From NCBI RefSeq assembly GCF_018437505.1, contig NZ_CP072467.1, positions 2,728,001 to 2,792,000 on the forward strand: a stretch of DNA of 64,000 nt. Reading direction: 5' to 3'. This DNA comes from Spiractinospora alimapuensis. GTDB taxonomy: Bacteria; Actinomycetota; Actinomycetes; Streptosporangiales; Streptosporangiaceae. Numbering within the stretch: the stretch's first letter is position 1; each line of letters begins with the position of its first letter. A program made the position numbers and the translations under genes. Shown piece by piece: positions 60,117 through 64,000 of this stretch. Under the pieces are notes generated by a model. It did no database searches. It saw only the letters and a list, made by a program, of their open reading frames with translations, and was not told the DNA's origin.

Positions 60117-60749
60117 GTGAGCCACTCCCCAGGCCGGGCCGGGCGCGCGATTCGTCGCGAACGCGTGGCCGCGGCCCAGAAACCGATCACCACGTTCTGC
60201 ACCGTGCTCGTCGCCCTCGGACCCGTACTCGGGATGGCCGCCGGCGTGGCCGGCGCCTTGGAGGTCTACCCCTATGAGTGCGCGCTGGCCGTCTCCATAT
60301 CCGTGACACTCGGCATGATCAGCCTCGCTCTGCTCATCGGCGCCGTGTGCGGCCTGTACATCATGGGCGGAGCGAAGGTGGCCCCGTTCGGGGTCGTGTT
60401 CGTCGCCGGTTTCGGCGGGCTGGTACTTGGCCTCTCCGGCGGCGGCCCGCTCTACCGCGACGTCGGCGTACTCCTCTTGGCGGTCAGCGGCGCCGTGTTC
60501 TACTCGGTCGGATTCGTCTCCGGCCACGCACCGGCGAACGCGGTGGATCGATGGGGCCATCCCGGCGCCATCGTGGGAGGCGCCCTCCTCGCCGCCGTCG
60601 GCCACCTGCTCGACCTGTGGCCGATGCTGCTGTTCGGCGCGATGGCGGCCGGGTGTGGACTGGGCACCGTCGTGACCCGCTGGCGGTCCCGATCCGCCCC
60701 CCGCCCTCCGGACGCGGACCCACGATCCACGCGAGAACCGAACGTGTGA
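60117..60749 (+). CDS. Membrane protein, possibly leaderless
   Basis: 210 residues from GTG 60117. No ribosome site precedes the start, but TACTCT, a good -10 hexamer, ends eight bases before GTG, so transcription could begin at or near the start codon. Five or six hydrophobic helices are visible and the N-terminus is Arg-rich. No family is recognised. It ends 290 bp before the tRNA cluster; the intervening DNA holds no other gene. Confidence 0.7.
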   Translation: MSHSPGRAGRAIRRERVAAAQKPITTFCTVLVALGPVLGMAAGVAGALEVYPYECALAVSISVTLGMISLALLIGAVCGLYIMGGAKVAPFGVVFVAGFGGLVLGLSGGGPLYRDVGVLLLAVSGAVFYSVGFVSGHAPANAVDRWGHPGAIVGGALLAAVGHLLDLWPMLLFGAMAAGCGLGTVVTRWRSRSAPRPPDADPRSTREPNV

Positions 60750-60984
60750 CCGTGATCACACAACCGATCGACGCGCGTGAGCGTGGCACGCGAGCGACCC
60801 CGGCCCGACGCCCCCGGCACCACCCGTACTTGGCCAAAGGCCCACCCCGGACGGATCTCCCGCCGCGTGGCCGCGCCGGAGCGGATCCCCGTCGCGTGCC
60901 GCACTGGGCAGCAGAGACGCGTCAAGCGGATGTTCGAGGCCGCGTTCCGCCGGAAGTCACGCACAAAGAATTCATCGAGAACGA

Positions 60985-61019
60985 CAAAACCCCGCTACCT
61001 GTCGCCCAGGTGACGGGGT
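60985..61019 (-). terminator. Intrinsic terminator of the tRNA operon
   Basis: On the minus strand ACCCCG...CGGGGT and, inside, ACCTG/CAGGT form a stem with a small internal loop, followed by TTTTG. It lies 20 bp past tRNA-Phe. Confidence 0.75.
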
Positions 61020-61038
61020 CTGCTTTGGATCTTCCGGG

Positions 61039-61112
61039 TGGCCAGGGGCGGGGTCGAACCGCCGACCTTCCGCTTTTCAGGCGGACGCTCGTACCAACTG
61101 AGCTACCTGGCC
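61039..61112 (-). tRNA. tRNA-Phe (anticodon GAA)
   Basis: Acceptor GGCCAGG/CCTGGCC, D arm with AGCTCAGTTGGTA, anticodon loop CTGAAAA closed by TCCGC/GCGGA, and T arm GGTTCGACCCC are all present; the CCA end is not encoded. It is the last of three tRNAs. Confidence 0.96.
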
Positions 61113-61136
61113 CTGGCACCCAACGAGGTGCGCAAG

Positions 61137-61211
61137 CGGTCCTGACGGGATTTGAACCCGCGGCCTCCACCTTGACAGGGTGGCGAGCACTCCAAACTGC
61201 TCCACAGGACC
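61137..61211 (-). tRNA. tRNA-Asp (anticodon GTC)
   Basis: Acceptor GGTCCTG/CAGGACC with discriminator G, anticodon loop CTGTCAA, T arm GGTTCAAATCC. It is the middle gene of the cluster. Confidence 0.96.
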
Positions 61212-61297
61212 ATGTTTTCAGTTTTTCGGGTTCCGCCCTTCCGGGCGGCCCGTTGGTGTCTATTCTGCCATGCTTTCGCAGTGCTTTAGACCAACCG

Positions 61298-61370
61298 TAG
61301 CCCCAACGGGATTCGAACCCGCGCTACCGCCTTGAAAGGGCGGCGTCCTAGGCCGCTAGACGATGGGGCC
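61298..61370 (-). tRNA. tRNA-Glu (anticodon TTC)
   Basis: Acceptor GGCCCCA pairs with TGGGGCT (one G-T pair), anticodon loop CTTTCAA, T arm GGTTCGAATCC. It is the first gene of the cluster. The Glu-Asp-Phe order is common in actinobacteria. Confidence 0.96.
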
Positions 61371-61422
61371 AAGTGACGGTTTCCCGTCCGTCCCGCTCCG
61401 CCGTGCCGTCGGGATCTCTCAA

Positions 61423-61452
61423 AGCATAGGGGAGAATCCTGGTGCCTGCCAA
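61423..61452 (-). promoter_or_regulatory. Sigma-70-type promoter of the tRNA operon
   Basis: On the minus strand TTGGCA (61452-61447) and TATGCT (61428-61423) are spaced by 18 bp, about 50 bp upstream of tRNA-Glu. Confidence 0.7.
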
Positions 61453-61481
61453 AGCGATATCCCCCGCCGCCCCTCCGCGCG

Positions 61482-63047
61482 CTACTCCCGCGGGCTGGCC
61501 TCGGGGGACGAGTCCTCCGAGGCGGCCTCGTCCTCGGGCTCCAGGTCCCGGTCAGGGTCACTCTCCACGTGTCGCTCGATCTGGGCCGAGGTGAGACCCA
61601 GACCACCCAGATCGATGTCGTCACGCGCCTGCAGCCGTCCCGTCTCGCGATCGAAGTACAGCACCGACGCCTGGTACGGCGTGGGCGAGTCGACGCCCGT
61701 CTCCAGGCCGCGCAGCCCAGCACCGCCGGTGGACCCCTGGACGAGGAACTGGGTTCCCGAGGGCTTGGTCTCCTCCCAGCGCCGGTGCCCGTGCCCGGCG
61801 AGCACGAGCGGGACCTGGCCGCTGAAGGGTTCCGCCTGCACGGGGTCGTGCATCACCACGAAGTCCAGCGGCGGGTCGGCGTCGGCCTGGGACTGGGCCT
61901 GCAACTCGCCGATCTCGGTCAGGTCGTCCTCGGTTCCGGGGTCGGCGGACTTGTCCGGCGTGAACCGGGGGTCCCCCGCGCCGTAGACCCGCAGGCCCTC
62001 GATCTCGGTGGCCTCACCGTCGAGCACCACGGCGTTGTCCTGCGCCTCCACCGCCTCCTGGGTGGAGGTCGAGTCGTGGTTGCCCCGGACCCACACGTAG
62101 GGGACGTCGAGGTCGGAGATCTCGTCGGCGAACACGTCCTCGGCCGGGTTCCCGCGGTCGGTCAGGTCACCGGAGTCGACGATGAAGTCGGCCTGGAACT
62201 GGTCGCGCAGGGAGCTGATGATCGTCCACGCCGCCGGGTTGAGATGGATGTCGGAGACGTGCAGCACCCGCACCGTGGACTCGTCGTCCTCCTCGTACAC
62301 CGGGAGCGTCGACGTCACCTGGTACAGCGTGGAGACGTTGCCCACGAGGCCGGCGAGCTGCTCCTGGTACTCCTCGAACCGGTCGACGACGTCGTAGGCG
62401 TTGCCCACCACCTGGGGCGCGCCGGCGAGGAGGCCCGTGTATCGGGGTTCGGCGATGGCGTTGGCGTTGAACGTGCCGACGGCGGTGACACCGACCGCCC
62501 CCAGCGTCACCAGGGCGCCCGCGGTGGCCCCGGCGGTGCGGCGGACGTCCCGGAACAGGACGCCGCCCGCCAGCGCGGCGCCGAGGACCCCGAAGAGCAG
62601 CGCGTGCGCTCCCATCCGGATCACGCCGTCGCGCACCTCGGAGGCCACCGACTCCGCCATCCGGTTGATCGCGTCGGGATCGTCGATGATCTCCTCGGCG
62701 GCGTCCAGGCGGATCTCGACGATACGGGCGTCGATCCGGAGCGGTCCCGTGTGGGTGTCGAAGCTGAGCCGCCCCAACGGGGAGACGTCCACCACGGTCT
62801 CGCCCTGCAGCGCGGGGCGGAGGGAGAGCTGGACGTCGGCGGGCCCGATCGCCGTGGTGACCGATCCGCCGGCGGCGACGCCCACTCCGGCCCCACCGAC
62901 GCCGACCAGCAGCACCAGGACGACACGGGTGACGCGGGCGCGGGCGAAGGTCCGCAGGCGGTCACGCAGTCTCGCGCCTGGGCCGGCCGCGAGTCCGCGT
63001 CCGGCCGCGCGCAGGCGATTCCACAGGTATCTCAGTGTTTCCCGCAT
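61482..63047 (-). CDS. Large membrane-anchored metallophosphoesterase
   Basis: 521 residues from ATG 63047. A basic N-terminus is followed by one transmembrane segment near residues 40-60, a beta-rich extracytoplasmic part and a second hydrophobic region at about 150-200. From 265 the metallophosphoesterase domain shows VSDIHLN, SGDLTDRG, RGNHDS, VMHDP and AGHGHRR, the full metal set. An acidic tail ends the protein. The domain therefore probably works outside or at the membrane on a wall or lipid phosphoester. It is a single gene. Confidence 0.9.
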   Translation of the reverse strand: MRETLRYLWNRLRAAGRGLAAGPGARLRDRLRTFARARVTRVVLVLLVGVGGAGVGVAAGGSVTTAIGPADVQLSLRPALQGETVVDVSPLGRLSFDTHTGPLRIDARIVEIRLDAAEEIIDDPDAINRMAESVASEVRDGVIRMGAHALLFGVLGAALAGGVLFRDVRRTAGATAGALVTLGAVGVTAVGTFNANAIAEPRYTGLLAGAPQVVGNAYDVVDRFEEYQEQLAGLVGNVSTLYQVTSTLPVYEEDDESTVRVLHVSDIHLNPAAWTIISSLRDQFQADFIVDSGDLTDRGNPAEDVFADEISDLDVPYVWVRGNHDSTSTQEAVEAQDNAVVLDGEATEIEGLRVYGAGDPRFTPDKSADPGTEDDLTEIGELQAQSQADADPPLDFVVMHDPVQAEPFSGQVPLVLAGHGHRRWEETKPSGTQFLVQGSTGGAGLRGLETGVDSPTPYQASVLYFDRETGRLQARDDIDLGGLGLTSAQIERHVESDPDRDLEPEDEAASEDSSPEASPRE

Positions 63048-63162
63048 CGGTTCGGAACCCCCGGTACGTCACTCACACACCGATCACTCCGCCCCTTCCG
63101 CGGTGGCCCCCCGACCATGATCAGCGGCGCTGCTCGGGGAGCGCGTTGGTCCTACTCCCTCA

Positions 63163-63522
63163 TCAGGCCCAACCCAGCTCAGCCAACCGATCGTCCTCGA
63201 TCCCGAAATGGTGGGCTATCTCATGGATCACTGTGACCGCGACCTCATGCACCACGTCCTCGTAGTTCTCGCACAGCCGGAGCGTGGGGTTCATGAAGAT
63301 CATGATGTGGTCGGGAAGCACGCCACCGTAGGAGTCACCGCGTTCAGTGAGCGGGGTCCCGTCGTAGAGGCCCAGCAGTCCGGGCTCCTCGGGTGGGGGT
63401 TCCTCCTCCACGAAGACCGCGACATTGTCCATGAGGTTCGCGAGTTCGACCGGAATCCGGTCGAGGGCTTCGCTGACCAGGTCTTCGAACTCTCTCCGCG
63501 TCATTTCGAGCACATCGCCCAT
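63163..63522 (-). CDS. Zincin-like metallopeptidase (PF06262 family)
   Basis: 119 residues. The metal motif is VIHEIAHHFGI (HExxH). TRREFEDLVSEALDRIPVELA and DHIMIFMNPTLRLCEN are landmarks of the short MtpZ-type minimal metalloprotease family found in actinobacteria. The annotated start ATG 63522 has no strong site; ATG 63504 is an alternative. The biological substrate is unknown. Confidence 0.9.
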   Translation of the reverse strand: MGDVLEMTRREFEDLVSEALDRIPVELANLMDNVAVFVEEEPPPEEPGLLGLYDGTPLTERGDSYGGVLPDHIMIFMNPTLRLCENYEDVVHEVAVTVIHEIAHHFGIEDDRLAELGWA

Positions 63523-63690
63523 TGTGCTTGGGCCGCACGTTCGCCGTCGAGATTGGTCGATCAGGTTGCGTCTTGACCACCAATCGGGGACATTGAGTCA
63601 CGACAAGCCAACCAATAGTGATGCATACGCCCGGAAGTCTGTGGCCCCCCGGCGGCGACACCGACCGAGGGGGCTCGTTGGGAGAGTCCG

Positions 63691-64000
63691 GTGGGCAAAG
63701 CGCGTGCCGACGACCACGACCACCCGCCCGACGCCGCGAAGCCACTCCCGCCTCCGCGAATACCCCGACAGCGGGCCGCGGCCGAGAGCGCGAACGGGGC
63801 GACCTACCGAAAGGTGCTCGCCGTCGGGGAGTTCCGCGCCGTGTGGCTTGGCCACGCGGTGTCCACGATTTCGTCGAACCTGCTGCTCCTCTCGGTGGCG
63901 ATGCTCGTCTACCAGCGGACGGGCATGCCGGCCGCCGCGGGGTTCACGGTGGCGCTCACCTTGCTGCCCCCCATCTTCGCGGGACCGCTGCTGTCCATCA
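63691..64000 (+). CDS. MFS transporter, N-terminal part (cut by right edge)
   Basis: From GTG 63691 with GGGAG six bases upstream, the frame is open to the window edge (103 residues). A 45-residue hydrophilic start precedes FRAVWLGHAVSTISSNLLLLSVAMLVYQRTG and a second helix, typical of the beginning of MFS-3 type efflux transporters. Only the first two helices are visible. Confidence 0.75.
   Translation, partial: MGKARADDHDHPPDAAKPLPPPRIPRQRAAAESANGATYRKVLAVGEFRAVWLGHAVSTISSNLLLLSVAMLVYQRTGMPAAAGFTVALTLLPPIFAGPLLSI

Overview
High-GC (about 70%) bacterial DNA with GTG/TTG starts, many 1-8 nt overlaps between consecutive genes, actinobacterial protein families (SAM methyltransferases of the PF04672 type, F420-dependent LLM oxidoreductase, XRE-TPR and ATPase regulators, LPxTG surface protein) and a Glu-Asp-Phe tRNA cluster. 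The mix of a teichoic-acid operon, a glycine-betaine methyltransferase and an ATP-grasp peptide cluster with an isoaspartyl-methyltransferase-like enzyme suggests a filamentous, possibly salt-tolerant actinomycete, most likely Nocardiopsaceae (inference; no rRNA or marker gene is present).

Layout. 0-7 kb: end of a glycerophosphodiester phosphodiesterase, an unusual SDR, a 10-copy heptamer repeat abutting the ribosome site of a CDP-glycerol-transferase-like gene, a small graveyard of broken genes (alpha/beta hydrolase, WYL regulator) and an NB-ARC/TPR signalling protein. 7-18 kb: two SAM methyltransferases, a ferredoxin-P450 pair with a GbsR/MarR regulator that appears to share one operator type, a NarL-type two-component system, a metallophosphoesterase, SWIM, VOC, beta-lactamase-fold, a free-standing EF-G domain-IV-like protein, a Uma2 nuclease-fold protein and an RlpA-like wall protein. 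19-23 kb: a two-gene teichoic-acid operon. 23-27 kb: OmpA-type lipoprotein, then a 1.3-kb gene-free stretch with two copies of a multi-hairpin element, then an LPxTG protein. 27-35 kb: membrane proteins, sulfurtransferase, LLM oxidoreductase, tyrosine phosphatase, an IS5 remnant, a CitE-like lyase and a BisC-type molybdoenzyme. 35-37 kb: a fused glycine/sarcosine methyltransferase (betaine synthesis) that has no canonical start codon.

37-48 kb: membrane proteins, STAS anti-anti-sigma factor, M50 peptidase, a kinase-regulator-DUF4097 operon, SRPBCC protein, xylulokinase and two Nudix hydrolases. 48-53 kb: XRE-TPR regulator divergent from an ATPase and a small protein, followed by a complete ATP-grasp RiPP (graspetide-like) cluster: precursor, ligase and methyltransferase. 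This is the most interesting biosynthetic system in the window. 53-61 kb: TetR regulator and SnoaL-like protein with paired operators, a two-component system whose kinase is frameshifted, MFS transporter, voltage-gated ion channel, Mut7-C protein. 61-64 kb: tRNA-Glu/Asp/Phe operon with recognisable promoter and terminator, a large membrane metallophosphoesterase, a zincin-like metalloprotein and the start of an MFS transporter running off the right edge.

The regulatory picture is rich in short inverted repeats next to their likely regulators (P450/GbsR, TetR/SnoaL, betaine gene leader). All functional calls come from motif and family recognition by eye; no database search was run.
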